12,827 bases of DNA from an uncultured delta proteobacterium (GCA_903860995.1 CAIOSS010001076.1:1-12827); one strand, 5' to 3'; shown: positions 1-8,581, numbered from the stretch's first letter. Made by a program: numbers and translations. The notes: generated by a model not told the origin, from the sequence alone.

Positions 1-1
1 C

Positions 2-1087
2 ACCCGCTACCCCGGGCTGCTGCTCCCCGCCTCCCTCGGCGTCGCCTGGGTGCTGCTGTCCCCGCGCTCCCTCCGCGAGCGCCGCGACCTCGCGCTCGCC
101 ATGGCCGCGGGCGTCGCGCTGCTGCTCGCCCCGTGGCTCGTGCGCAACACCCTGGCCACGGGCAACCCCCTCGCGGCCGGGGCCTTCCACCCGCTGTTCG
201 TCCGCCAGATGTTTCGCTTCAACCACGACATCGGCATGGGCCACGGGCCGCTCGCGCTGCTCCTCGGACCCATCAACGTCACCCTCCTCGCCCCGGCCGA
301 TCGTTACGCCGGCGGCTTCGGCTACCTCGTCGGACCGCTGCACCTCGTCGGCGCCCTCGCGCTCGCCCTGGCGCCCCGCGCGCCCCTGCGTCGCGGCCTC
401 GGCCTCGCCGCCCTCGTCTACTTCGTCGGGTGGTTCGTCACCGTCCAGGAGGCTCGCTACCTCCTGCCGTTGGGTCCGGTGCTGGCCTTCGGCGCCGCCA
501 CTGCCGTCGACGACCTGCTCGCGGGCGCCTCGCCCCGGGCCCGCTACGCGCCGTGGGCCGTGGCCCTCGCCGCGTTCGCGCTCACCTGGAGCGTGTTTTC
601 ACCGTCGCTCGGGCCGGTGCTGCGCGTGGCCCTCGGCCCCGTCGCTCCGTCGCGGGTCGAGCGCCTCGAGCCCGCCGAGCGGCTGGGCGAGGTGCTGCGC
701 CGACAGCTCCCTCGCGGGGCCCGCGTGCTCAGCCTCTTCGAGAGCCGGACGTGGCACCTGCGCGGGGTCGACAGCGTGTTCTTCCACGTCAACCAGGGGG
801 CGCCGAGCTGGGCCGAACTCCACGACGCCCGGGTGGCCGGGCGCCTCTGTGCGTGGATGCGCGGCCGCGGCGTCACCCACGTGCTCATCAACACCGCGAT
901 GTACCAGCGCACGCCCCCCGTCGCGGTGGACGGCTATCAGGACGCCGACATCATCGCCGACATGCGCGAGACCCTGCGCCTCATGCGCCGCGCGTCGACC
1001 GTGGCCTTCCGCGAGGAGGGCATCGCGGTCTACGCGATCGACCCGGCGCGCTGCGTCGACGAGGCAGGCGGCGCCCCGACTCAGTGA
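2..1087 (+). CDS. GT-C/ArnT-like membrane glycosyltransferase, C-terminal part (5' truncated)
   Basis: The reading frame is open from the window edge and its start lies upstream; 361 residues are visible. The visible part has about five or six hydrophobic segments followed by a soluble domain of about 150 residues. Two motifs are typical of the GT39/ArnT-like GT-C superfamily: APWLVRNTLATGNPL right after a membrane helix, and QEARYLLPLGP at the start of a late helix. Such enzymes sit in the inner membrane and move a sugar from a polyprenyl-phosphate donor to lipid or protein on the periplasmic side. The catalytic first loop, with its acidic residues, is outside the window, so donor and acceptor cannot be judged. 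The GTG at position 50 is internal to the family homology and is not a credible start. The last 7 bases overlap the end of the convergent gene at 1081. Confidence 0.72.
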   Translation, partial: TRYPGLLLPASLGVAWVLLSPRSLRERRDLALAMAAGVALLLAPWLVRNTLATGNPLAAGAFHPLFVRQMFRFNHDIGMGHGPLALLLGPINVTLLAPADRYAGGFGYLVGPLHLVGALALALAPRAPLRRGLGLAALVYFVGWFVTVQEARYLLPLGPVLAFGAATAVDDLLAGASPRARYAPWAVALAAFALTWSVFSPSLGPVLRVALGPVAPSRVERLEPAERLGEVLRRQLPRGARVLSLFESRTWHLRGVDSVFFHVNQGAPSWAELHDARVAGRLCAWMRGRGVTHVLINTAMYQRTPPVAVDGYQDADIIADMRETLRLMRRASTVAFREEGIAVYAIDPARCVDEAGGAPTQ

Positions 1088-1683
1088 CCCGGCGGCAGCG
1101 CCGGGGCGATGAGCGCCTGAAGCGCGGCCATCGTCTGGTAGCCCTCCAGGCGGCGCGCGACGCGGCCCGCGCGGTTGACCAGCACCACCAGGGGCGCGAG
1201 GCCCACCTCGCCGATGGGCGTCGAGCCCGCGCGCACGTCGGCAGGGATGGGCGCGACGGCGGCGTGGCGCAGACCCACCACGTCGGCGAAGACCTCCAGG
1301 GCCACCTGCAGGGTGGGCGCGTCGTAGCCGTCGGTCGCGAGGATGAGCACCGCGAGGTCGTCGCCGTGCGCCGTCGCGAGGCGCTCGAGGTTGCGCGCGA
1401 GGGCGTGGCCGCCGAGGTCGTTGGTGGAGAGCGCCGCCACCAGGATGGCCCGGCCGCGCAGGGCCGCGAGGTCGACTCGACGATGACCCACGGCGTCGAC
1501 GGCGAGCGTCATGTCGCGCAGGTCGACCGCGGCCTCGGCGGGCTCGGCGGTGGCCGTGGCCGTGGCGGTCGGGGAGGGCGCGACGGCGCGGTGGGCGCAG
1601 CCCGCGACGAGCAGCGACCCGAGGAGCGCCCGCGCGGCGCTACCCCTCACCGCCGCCGCCACGAAACCGGTCGTCGTCTTCAC
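1081..1683 (-). CDS. thioredoxin-fold (TlpA/AhpC-TSA-like) lipoprotein lacking the CxxC motif
   Basis: This is a predicted envelope lipoprotein. An Arg-containing n-region and hydrophobic stretch end in the lipobox LVAGC (Cys29), followed by an Ala/Thr/Pro-rich linker to about residue 53. The rest resembles a thioredoxin or peroxiredoxin fold: LRGRAILVAAL as the first core strand, AVLILATD as the next, and GLAPLVVLVNRAGRVARRLEG, where Pro164 fits the cis-proline site. Where a redox TlpA has CxxC there is only STND (about residues 86-89), and Cys29 is the only cysteine, so thiol-disulfide activity is not expected; a binding role is possible. The GTG start at 1683 overlaps the upstream gene by 44 bases. 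An internal GTG at 1650 would leave an 11-base overlap and still keep a good signal peptide, so the start is uncertain. It is probably cotranscribed with the gene at 1640-2269. Confidence 0.7.
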   Translation of the reverse strand: MKTTTGFVAAAVRGSAARALLGSLLVAGCAHRAVAPSPTATATATAEPAEAAVDLRDMTLAVDAVGHRRVDLAALRGRAILVAALSTNDLGGHALARNLERLATAHGDDLAVLILATDGYDAPTLQVALEVFADVVGLRHAAVAPIPADVRAGSTPIGEVGLAPLVVLVNRAGRVARRLEGYQTMAALQALIAPALPPGH

Positions 1684-2269
1684 GGAACAGCACGTTGAAC
1701 GTCGTGAGCGTCCCGTAGCATCCCGTCACGTACTGTTGGAGCGAGACCTTCTCGTCGTCGGTGAGCCGCGGGTGCGCGTTGAGCTTCTGCTCCAGCACCC
1801 GGAGCTTGTCGCGCAGCATCACGATCTTGTGGAAGAAGGCCTCGAGCGGCACGCGCTTCTCCGCGGTGCCCTCCTTGCCGGGCTTGATCACCATCTCGCC
1901 GCCGCGGAAGCGCTCCGCGATGGGGACGTCGCCCAACGCGAGCTCGTCCCGCAAGACCTCGCGGAGCACCGCGCGAAACGTCGCCTCGTCCATGTCCACC
2001 TCGATCTCGACCGGCATCCGCCGCGTCGGTGTGTCTGCCTTCGTCACGGGGCGCGTCGTCGTCGGGCGCCCCGCGCGGATGCGGTTGCGGTCGAGACCGA
2101 AGCGCAGGGTGCCTTCGGCCACATAGTCGGGGCACGACGACGTGTCGGGGCGCACCCGCGGCCAGGTGCCGTGGCCGCACTCGCCCATCGTCGCGTTGCG
2201 CTCGGCGTCCCAGCGCTCGGAGTGGAAGTGCGCGCAAGAGCCGCACCGGCCGGCGAGGGGATCGGTCAC
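1640..2269 (-). CDS. conserved hypothetical protein with N-terminal Cys4 cluster
   Basis: I do not recognise a named family. From the GTG at 2269 it is 209 residues with no signal peptide or membrane segment, so probably cytoplasmic. Near the N-terminus four cysteines are arranged CxxC-X18-C-X14-C (C9, C12, C31, C46) within CGSCAHF, GECGHGTWP and SSCPDY; this looks like a small zinc or Fe-S binding knuckle. A basic linker follows, then an acidic helical segment (about residues 85-105) and a charged helical region (LEAFFHKIVMLRDKLRVLEQ) that could form a coiled coil or dimer. The tail is Gly-rich. An upstream in-frame TTG at 2305 would add 12 residues; GTG 2269 is preferred because it sits just before the cysteine domain. 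The stop overlaps the start of the lipoprotein gene, suggesting translational coupling. The combination of Cys knuckle and helical domain gives no clear function. Confidence 0.72.
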   Translation of the reverse strand: MTDPLAGRCGSCAHFHSERWDAERNATMGECGHGTWPRVRPDTSSCPDYVAEGTLRFGLDRNRIRAGRPTTTRPVTKADTPTRRMPVEIEVDMDEATFRAVLREVLRDELALGDVPIAERFRGGEMVIKPGKEGTAEKRVPLEAFFHKIVMLRDKLRVLEQKLNAHPRLTDDEKVSLQQYVTGCYGTLTTFNVLFREDDDRFRGGGGEG

Positions 2270-2475
2270 CCGCCCATCATGGCAGACAGCGGGGGAGCGG
2301 CTCAACGACTCAGGTGGGGCCCCGGAGTTCGGCGTTCGACCGCGGCGTTGTCGGCGACCGCTTCCCCGGTTCGATCACGGCGCCGTCAGCGACCCGAGCC
2401 GGACCCTGAGCGCGAGCGGGGCGGGTGCGCCCCGGAGCCTCATCCCACGGCCCACATCGATTACACTGCGCCGCG
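2270..2475. other. intergenic region between divergent genes
   Basis: This gap of about 205 bases (170 if the TTG start at 2305 is used) separates the Cys4 gene from the 3D-domain gene and must hold promoters for both directions. I see no convincing -35/-10 pair, inverted-repeat operator, riboswitch or RNA gene in it. Confidence 0.5.
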
Positions 2476-3144
2476 ATGACCCCCCGGCTCCTGGTCGCCC
2501 TCGCCGCGCTCGCGCCCTCCCTCGCGCCCGCCGTCGCGCGCGCCCAGACCGCCGTCCCCGGCGCCTTCCAGCTCACCCGCTACTGGATCGCCCATGAGGC
2601 CCCCCAGCCCGACGACCGCGCCGCCCGCGTGCTCGACCCGCAGGGCCGCACCCTCACCTGGTGCACCAGCCGCTTCGCCGACGCGCTCGCGATGGAGGGC
2701 ACCGGCCGCTCGTGGGACGGCCGCCTTTTCAACTGGTCGTCGCGCCGCGCGGGGCACTCGTGCTTCGTCGAGGTCGACCCGACGCTCTACCCCTTCGGCA
2801 TCGGCGTCGCCGGCTACGCGCTCGTGCCCTACCGCTCCCTCGCCGTCGACCCGCGCTTCGTCCCCCTCGGCAGCCCCGTCGAGCTCCCCGAGCTCATCGG
2901 CATGCCGCTCCCCGACGGCTCCACCCACGACGGCTGCTTCGTCGCCGTCGACCGCGGCGGCGCCATCAACGGCCACCACCTCGACCTCTTCCTCCCGTCG
3001 CCCGCCGCGCACCGCGAGCTCCAACGCATGGGCTGGCTCCCCGACTCCGTCCACGTCGTGCTCGACTCGCCCCGCTGCGAGCACGCCCGGCGCTTCGCCA
3101 TCCACCCCCTTCCCCACGAACCACGCGTCGTCCCGCGCTCCTGA
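2476..3144 (+). CDS. secreted 3D (Asp-Asp-Asp) domain protein, MltA-like double-psi barrel
   Basis: The protein has 222 residues with a classical signal peptide: Arg4, a hydrophobic Leu/Ala core, and likely cleavage after ARA near residue 23. The C-terminal half carries the 3D domain shared with MltA lytic transglycosylases and Rpf/YuiC-type proteins: SLAVDPRFVPLGSPVELPEL followed by CFVAVDRGGAINGHHLDLFL. The three aspartates are D125, D159 and D170. Family members act on peptidoglycan in the periplasm, which is the likely role here. The N-terminal part (LTRYWIAHE, GTGRSWDGRLFNW) looks like the front end of this domain. Four cysteines (C63, C96, C154, C201) might form disulfides in the periplasm. 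The ATG at 2476 is chosen over an in-frame upstream start at 2425 because it begins the signal peptide. There is no clear Shine-Dalgarno. The stop is 4 bases before the dehydrogenase operon, so cotranscription is possible without an obvious functional link. Confidence 0.85.
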   Translation: MTPRLLVALAALAPSLAPAVARAQTAVPGAFQLTRYWIAHEAPQPDDRAARVLDPQGRTLTWCTSRFADALAMEGTGRSWDGRLFNWSSRRAGHSCFVEVDPTLYPFGIGVAGYALVPYRSLAVDPRFVPLGSPVELPELIGMPLPDGSTHDGCFVAVDRGGAINGHHLDLFLPSPAAHRELQRMGWLPDSVHVVLDSPRCEHARRFAIHPLPHEPRVVPRS

Positions 3145-3148
3145 GCGT

Positions 3149-4480
3149 ATGCTCGCGGCCACCCCACCGATGGCGCCGCGACGCATCCTCCCCGCCGACC
3201 TCCCGCCCGACTCCGCCCTTGCGCGACGCCTCGTCGCTCATCGCCCGACGGCGCGCGTCACCGTCGACCACGACGGCTCCCCCGTCGACGCCGTCGCGGG
3301 CGAGCCCCTCGCGGTCGCCCTGCTCGGCGCGGGCACGCTCACCCTCGCGCGCAGCGTGAAGTACCACCGACCCCGCGGGGCCATGTGCCTGCGCGGCGAC
3401 TGCGACGGCTGCCTCGTCCGGCTCGACGGCGTGCCCAACGTCATGGCCTGCCAGACCCCCGTGCGCGCGGGCATGGTCGTGCAATCCCAGAACGCCTTCC
3501 CCACCGCCGGGCTCGACGTGCTGCGCGTGACCGACTGGTTCTTCCCGAAGCACCTCGACCACCACCACCTGCTGGTGCAGTTCGGCGGCGCGCTCAACCG
3601 CACCATGCAGGTGTTCGCGCGGCGCATGGCGGGCCTCGGCACGCTGCCCGACGCGGTCGCGGCCTTCCCGCGCGCCGAGCTCGTCGCCGTCGACGCCCTC
3701 GTCGTCGGGGCCGGCTCGTCCGGCGTCGCCTGCGCCAACGCCATCGCCCGCGGCGGCGCGAGCGTGCTCCTCGTCGACGAGCGCGAGGGCCCCGGCGGCA
3801 CCCGCCGCGACGACCCCACCGACGACGCCGCGTACCCCGGGTGCGACCCCGCGGTGACCGCGCGCTACGGCGCCGGGGCGGTCGCCACCTACGAGGACGA
3901 GACCCTGCTCCTCCACGACGGCCGCGGGGTGAGCGTGCGGGCGCGGGCGCGGGTCTTCGCCACCGGCTGCCGCGAGTCGGTCGGGACCTTCCCCCAGAAC
4001 GACGTCCCCGGCGTCTTCACGGCGCGGGCCTGCGCGCTGGCGCTCTGCCACGGGGTGCTGTGCGGCGAGCGCGTCGTGGTGGTGGGCGACGGCCCCTTCG
4101 CGCGCGCCCTCGTGGCCGCCCTCGGGGCGCGGGTGACGCACGCCCCCGGCGCGGCGGTGGTCGAGGCCCTCGGCGGCCGCGCGGTGCGGGGCGCGACCCT
4201 GCGCGAGGGCGCGCGCACCTGGAAGGTGAAGTGCGACGCGCTGGTGATCGACGGCGAAGACAGCGCGGCGTACGAGCTCGCGGGACAGGCCGGCGCGCGG
4301 GTGCTCTGGAGCGACGGCCGACGGTGCTTCGTGCCCGAGAGCGACGCCGACGGCGCGACGAATTACACTGGCGTGTATGTGACGGGCTCGCTGCGCTGGG
4401 GTCGGCGGGCGCCCGACGCGCGGGCGCGGGACGGCGCGCTGACCGGCGCGAGGGTGCTGCGCGACCTGGAGGGGCGATGA
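3149..4480 (+). CDS. [2Fe-2S] ferredoxin-FAD fusion subunit of a SoxA/HcnA-HcnB-type amine dehydrogenase
   Basis: This 443-residue protein joins two modules. Residues about 36-125 form a Fer2_4-type ferredoxin with Cys at C80, C85, C88 and C101 (MCLRGDCDGCLVRLDG, then VMAC). Residues about 180-443 form a pyridine nucleotide-disulfide oxidoreductase-like flavin domain: VDALVVGAGSSGVACANA (GxGxxG at 187-192) with acidic D210 ending the second strand, an ATG motif (FATGCRE), and a second Rossmann motif VVVGDGPFARA. The order matches the alpha subunit of heterotetrameric sarcosine oxidase or a fusion of HcnA and HcnB. It lacks the C-terminal folate-binding GcvT-like domain of SoxA, and its BFD domain is encoded by the next gene. 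The usual C-terminal GD of the FAD site is replaced by GS (GVYVTGSL, residues 408-415). The ATG at 3149 is used; ATG 3170 is an alternative. The stop shares ATGA with the next start. Confidence 0.82.
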   Translation: MLAATPPMAPRRILPADLPPDSALARRLVAHRPTARVTVDHDGSPVDAVAGEPLAVALLGAGTLTLARSVKYHRPRGAMCLRGDCDGCLVRLDGVPNVMACQTPVRAGMVVQSQNAFPTAGLDVLRVTDWFFPKHLDHHHLLVQFGGALNRTMQVFARRMAGLGTLPDAVAAFPRAELVAVDALVVGAGSSGVACANAIARGGASVLLVDEREGPGGTRRDDPTDDAAYPGCDPAVTARYGAGAVATYEDETLLLHDGRGVSVRARARVFATGCRESVGTFPQNDVPGVFTARACALALCHGVLCGERVVVVGDGPFARALVAALGARVTHAPGAAVVEALGGRAVRGATLREGARTWKVKCDALVIDGEDSAAYELAGQAGARVLWSDGRRCFVPESDADGATNYTGVYVTGSLRWGRRAPDARARDGALTGARVLRDLEGR

Positions 4481-4752
4481 CGGCGAAGGCGATGCTCTGC
4501 CGCTGCGAGGACGTCACCCTCGACGAGGTGATGGAGGCCCTCGACGCGGGCCACCACGACATCGAGTCGGTGAAGCGCTACACGGGCTTCGGCACGGGCT
4601 GGTGCCAGGGGAAACAGTGCGTGTTGGCCTGCGCGCGGCTGCTCGCGCAGGTGACGGGCAGGGCGCCGGAGATGCCCATCACGCCGCGCCCGCCGTTGCA
4701 CCCGGTGCCCCTCGGGGTGCTCGCGTCGCTCGGCGGCGACGAGGAGGGCTGA
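4477..4752 (+). CDS. BFD-type [2Fe-2S] binding small subunit
   Basis: This 91-residue protein is a stand-alone BFD-like (bacterioferritin-associated ferredoxin-like) domain. Its cysteines are arranged CxC-X32-CxxxxC (C8, C10, C43, C48) in LCRCEDVTLDEV and KRYTGFGTGWCQGKQC, which is the signature of the domain found in HcnB, SoxA, NirB and the small subunits of dye-linked proline dehydrogenases. The domain holds a [2Fe-2S] cluster and passes electrons between flavoproteins. The remaining 40 residues are Pro-rich (EMPITPRPPLHPVPLG), resembling the C-terminal tail that docks BFD domains to their partner in related complexes. The start overlaps the previous stop (ATGA) behind a strong GGAGGGG, and the stop overlaps the next start (TGATG), so equal production with both flavoproteins is expected. 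In many relatives this domain is fused to the FAD subunit, making the split notable. Confidence 0.88.
   Translation: MTAKAMLCRCEDVTLDEVMEALDAGHHDIESVKRYTGFGTGWCQGKQCVLACARLLAQVTGRAPEMPITPRPPLHPVPLGVLASLGGDEEG
4742..4747 (+). promoter_or_regulatory. Shine-Dalgarno AGGAGG of the DAO-family gene
   Basis: A perfect AGGAGG lies inside the last codons of the BFD gene, 4 bases before the ATG at 4752. It fixes that start and, with the TGATG overlap, indicates translational coupling. Confidence 0.7.
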
Positions 4753-5942
4753 TGCCGCGGGTGGTGGTGATCGGCGCGGGGATCCTGGGGCTCGCCACGG
4801 CCTACAACCTGGCGAAGCGGGGCGTGAAGGACGTGCTGGTCGTCGACCGGGCTTACCTCTGCGGCGGCGCCAGCGGGCGCAACGGCGGCGGGGTGCGGGC
4901 GCAGTTCTCGTCCGAGACCAACATCCGGCTGATGCGCGAGAGCATCGAGATCTGCCGCGATTTTGCGACGGAGATGAAGATCAACGTGTGGTTTCGCCAG
5001 GGGGGGTACCTCTTCCTGACGCGCACCGCCGCGCGCGCCCGCGACCTCGAGGAGAACGTCGCGCTCCAGAACCGCTGCGGGCTCCCCACCCGGATGCTCG
5101 ACCCCTCGGAGCTTCACCGCATCGTCCCGGAGCTCTCCTCCGAGGGCGTGCGCGCGGCGAGCTTCAACCCCGGCGACGGGGTAGTGTTTCCGTGGCCCTT
5201 CATCTGGGGCTACGCCCGCGCCGCGAAGGACCTCGGCGTGACCGTCCGGCCCTTCACCGAGGTGGTGGGCTTCGAGACGCGGGGCGGCCGCGTCACGGGG
5301 GTGCGCCTACGCCCGACCCGGCTGTCGCCGCTCGACGCGACCGACGAGGTGCTGCCCGCGGGCGACCCGTACACCGAGGCCTGCGACGACGTGGTGCTGT
5401 GCGCGGGCGCCTGGAGCCCGAAGATCGCCGCCCTGCTGGGCCTCGCGCTGCCCAACAAGCCGCACCGGCATGAGATCTGTTCGACCGAGCCCCTCAAACC
5501 GTGGCTCGGCCCGCTGGTGGCCGACCTCACCGACGGGCTGTATTTTTCCCAGTCGATGCGCGGCGAGATCGTCGGCGGCGTCGCCGTCGAGCCCGTCCCC
5601 GAGGGGGTCAACCAGCAGAGCTCGCGGCGCTTCCTGACGACCTACGCCCGGGCCCTGGTGCGGGCGATCCCGACGATGGCGGGGGTGCGGGTGCTGCGGC
5701 AGTGGGCGGGCTGCTACGACCTCACCCCCGACGGCAGCCCCATCGTGGGCCGGGTGGCCGAGCCGTCCAACCTCACCCTCGCCTGCGGCTTCATGGGTCA
5801 CGGATTCATGATGGCGCCGGTGATGGGGCGGCTGCTCGCCGAGCACGTGGTGACGGGCCAGACGAGCCCGCTCTTCGCCCGCTGGGGCCTCGACCGCTTC
5901 GCGCGAGGGGAGCTCGAGCACGAAAACATGATCATCGGGTGA
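4752..5942 (+). CDS. DAO-family FAD-dependent amine/amino-acid dehydrogenase (SoxB/HcnC-like catalytic subunit)
   Basis: The protein has 396 residues, normal for the D-amino-acid oxidase superfamily. The N-terminal dinucleotide fold is VVVIGAGILGLATAYNLAKR (GxGxxG at 8-13), followed by the flavin-contacting SGRNGGGVRAQF (41-52). The C-terminal half has the typical WAGCYDLTPDGSPIVG (318-333) and CGFMGHGFMMAPVMGRLLAE (345-364). These motifs are closest in style to the sarcosine oxidase beta subunit, HcnC and beta subunits of hydroxyproline or proline dehydrogenases. It should oxidise the C-N bond of a secondary amine or amino acid, passing electrons to the BFD and ferredoxin-FAD partners encoded just upstream. 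The substrate cannot be read from the sequence. There is no signal peptide, so it is probably cytoplasmic or membrane-associated through partners. The ATG start overlaps the previous stop, and a perfect ribosome site supports it. Confidence 0.86.
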   Translation: MPRVVVIGAGILGLATAYNLAKRGVKDVLVVDRAYLCGGASGRNGGGVRAQFSSETNIRLMRESIEICRDFATEMKINVWFRQGGYLFLTRTAARARDLEENVALQNRCGLPTRMLDPSELHRIVPELSSEGVRAASFNPGDGVVFPWPFIWGYARAAKDLGVTVRPFTEVVGFETRGGRVTGVRLRPTRLSPLDATDEVLPAGDPYTEACDDVVLCAGAWSPKIAALLGLALPNKPHRHEICSTEPLKPWLGPLVADLTDGLYFSQSMRGEIVGGVAVEPVPEGVNQQSSRRFLTTYARALVRAIPTMAGVRVLRQWAGCYDLTPDGSPIVGRVAEPSNLTLACGFMGHGFMMAPVMGRLLAEHVVTGQTSPLFARWGLDRFARGELEHENMIIG

Positions 5943-5998
5943 CGCGCGCCCCACAATGGGAGTAGCGCTCGCGCAGCCCGGAGACGAAGCTATCAGCC

Positions 5999-6003
5999 GG
6001 AGG
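5999..6003 (+). promoter_or_regulatory. Shine-Dalgarno GGAGG of the Usp gene
   Basis: GGAGG is followed by a 7-base spacer and ATG at 6011. It is the best-spaced ribosome site in the window and decides the start of the universal stress protein. The 68-base gap after the dehydrogenase stop shows no convincing terminator or promoter. Confidence 0.75.
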
Positions 6004-6010
6004 CACCGCC

Positions 6011-6556
6011 ATGAGCAACGACATGAACCCGCTTGAACTCCCCATCGTCAACCAGCCTGACTGGCCGCGGCACGCCTTGGGCGCCTACCCCATCCTGGTG
6101 TGCGTGCAGTTCGACGACACGGGGCACAACGCCCTCACGCTCGCGATGCGCATCGCGGAGGCGCACCAACACGCGCCGCTCCAGATCGCCCACGTGGTGC
6201 CCGACACCAGCACCTCGGGCCGGGCCGCCATCACCGAGCGGCACGTCATGGAGCTCGAGCGGGCGACGACGCAGCTTCAGGAGTTCGTCGCCGCGCGGGT
6301 GGGCGAGCGGCCCTTCGACGTGCAGCTCCACGTCCGCATGGGCGACGTGGTGGACACGGTCTTCCAGCTGGCGCTCGACTACGACGCCGAGCTGATCGTG
6401 GTGGGCACCCACGGCCGCACCGGCGTGCGCCGGATGGCCTTCGGGTCGGTGGCGCAGAAGCTGGTCGAGGCCGCGCGCTGCCCGGTGCTCATCGCCGCGC
6501 CGCGCGACTTCTCGGGCATGGACCCGACGCTCAAGCCCGACCCCCCGCGGGTGTAG
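6011..6556 (+). CDS. universal stress protein (UspA family)
   Basis: The protein has 181 residues with a single Usp domain. YPILVCVQFDDTGHNAL is the first strand with the acidic nucleotide-contacting residues. The end of the domain carries GTHGRTGVRRMAFGSVAQ, an exact G-x2-G-x9-G-S ATP-binding motif (G132, G135, G145, S146), so this belongs to the ATP-binding class. LVEAARCPVLIA is the usual last strand. About 25 extra N-terminal and 15 C-terminal Pro/Asp-rich residues extend beyond the core. It is a soluble cytoplasmic protein that typically dimerises and responds to stress or energy state; the specific signal is not shown. It is on the same strand as the dehydrogenase operon, 68 bases downstream, with its own strong ribosome site, so it could be a last cistron or separately expressed. 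It converges with the ABC-F gene. Confidence 0.92.
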   Translation: MSNDMNPLELPIVNQPDWPRHALGAYPILVCVQFDDTGHNALTLAMRIAEAHQHAPLQIAHVVPDTSTSGRAAITERHVMELERATTQLQEFVAARVGERPFDVQLHVRMGDVVDTVFQLALDYDAELIVVGTHGRTGVRRMAFGSVAQKLVEAARCPVLIAAPRDFSGMDPTLKPDPPRV

Positions 6557-6560
6557 AGGC

Positions 6561-6591
6561 CCGCTGGGGGGGGGGAACGCCCGTCCGTCCC

Positions 6592-6598
<7 letters not shown>
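6561..6598. terminator. possible hairpin between convergent genes
   Basis: CCGCTGGGGGG (6561-6571) can pair with TCCCTTAGCGG (6588-6598), with three G-U wobbles in the plus-strand RNA. It spans the gap between the Usp stop and the ABC-F stop and includes a run of ten G. There is no T tract on either side, so intrinsic termination is only a possibility; the pairing could be chance in such GC-rich DNA. Confidence 0.2.
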
Positions 6599-8196
<1,598 letters not shown>

Positions 8197-8240
8197 CGGG
8201 GGGCGCTAATTGCACCGACCGCCCGCGCGACGCAACCGCG

Positions 8241-8543
8241 TCACCCCGGCGCGGTCAGGGTGGCGCGCCGCACCCGTCGCCAGAGGGCCTCGTCGCCGTC
8301 CGCCAGGCGCAGCTTCTCCGCCCGCGAGAGCTGCTTGAGGGCGTACTCCAGCCGCCGCGCGTCCGTCGGGCGCTGCCGACCCCGCGACCACGCCACCGTC
8401 ACCGGCAGCCGCGCCCGGGTGTACTTCGCGCCGCGCCCCGCGTTGTGCGCCGCCACCCGCCCGGCGAGGTCGCAGGTGATCCCCGCGTAGAGGGAGCCGT
8501 CGGCGCAGCGGAGGAGGTAGACGGTCCAGGGCGCCGCGGGCAT
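8241..8543 (-). CDS. GIY-YIG domain protein, YhbQ/UPF0213 family
   Basis: This 100-residue protein is essentially one GIY-YIG nuclease-like domain. WTVYLLRCADGSLYAGIT contains the paired motifs (VYL for GIY, residues 8-10; YAG for YIG, residues 19-21). Arg29 in DLAGRV, the HNAG/GAKYT stretch (33-42) and Glu66 in RRLEYALKQL fit the conserved Arg, Tyr and metal-binding Glu. The family is widespread in bacteria as short stand-alone proteins related to the Slx1 nuclease domain; a DNA-processing role is assumed but poorly established. Key residues are present, so it may be active. The ATG at 8543 has no clear ribosome site. It lies 44 bases upstream of the ABC-F gene on the same strand, so the two may be cotranscribed, and it is divergent from the PpiC-like lipoprotein gene. 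Confidence 0.9.
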   Translation of the reverse strand: MPAAPWTVYLLRCADGSLYAGITCDLAGRVAAHNAGRGAKYTRARLPVTVAWSRGRQRPTDARRLEYALKQLSRAEKLRLADGDEALWRRVRRATLTAPG

Positions 8544-8581
8544 CGGGGTCCGGGCGAGGATGCCCGAGGGCGGGGTGTCGG

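Noticed and set aside
1540..1575. Short GTGGCC-like tandem repeats on the plus strand.
   Set aside because: They encode the Ala/Thr linker of the lipoprotein on the other strand; this is ordinary low complexity.
2462..2467. TACACT as a -10 box that would make the 3D-domain mRNA nearly leaderless.
   Set aside because: There is no matching -35 at a suitable distance, and a single hexamer match is weak; the same string occurs inside a gene near 4365.
2594..3148. Upstream extension of the ferredoxin-FAD frame back to 2594.
   Set aside because: It is Ser/Pro/Arg/Thr-rich shadow of the 3D-domain gene; family similarity begins only after 3149.
5705..5760. Cys321 in WAGCYDLTPDG as a covalent flavin attachment site, as in monomeric sarcosine oxidase.
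   Set aside because: By motif alignment it seems offset by one residue from the MSOX cysteine, so I do not infer covalent FAD.
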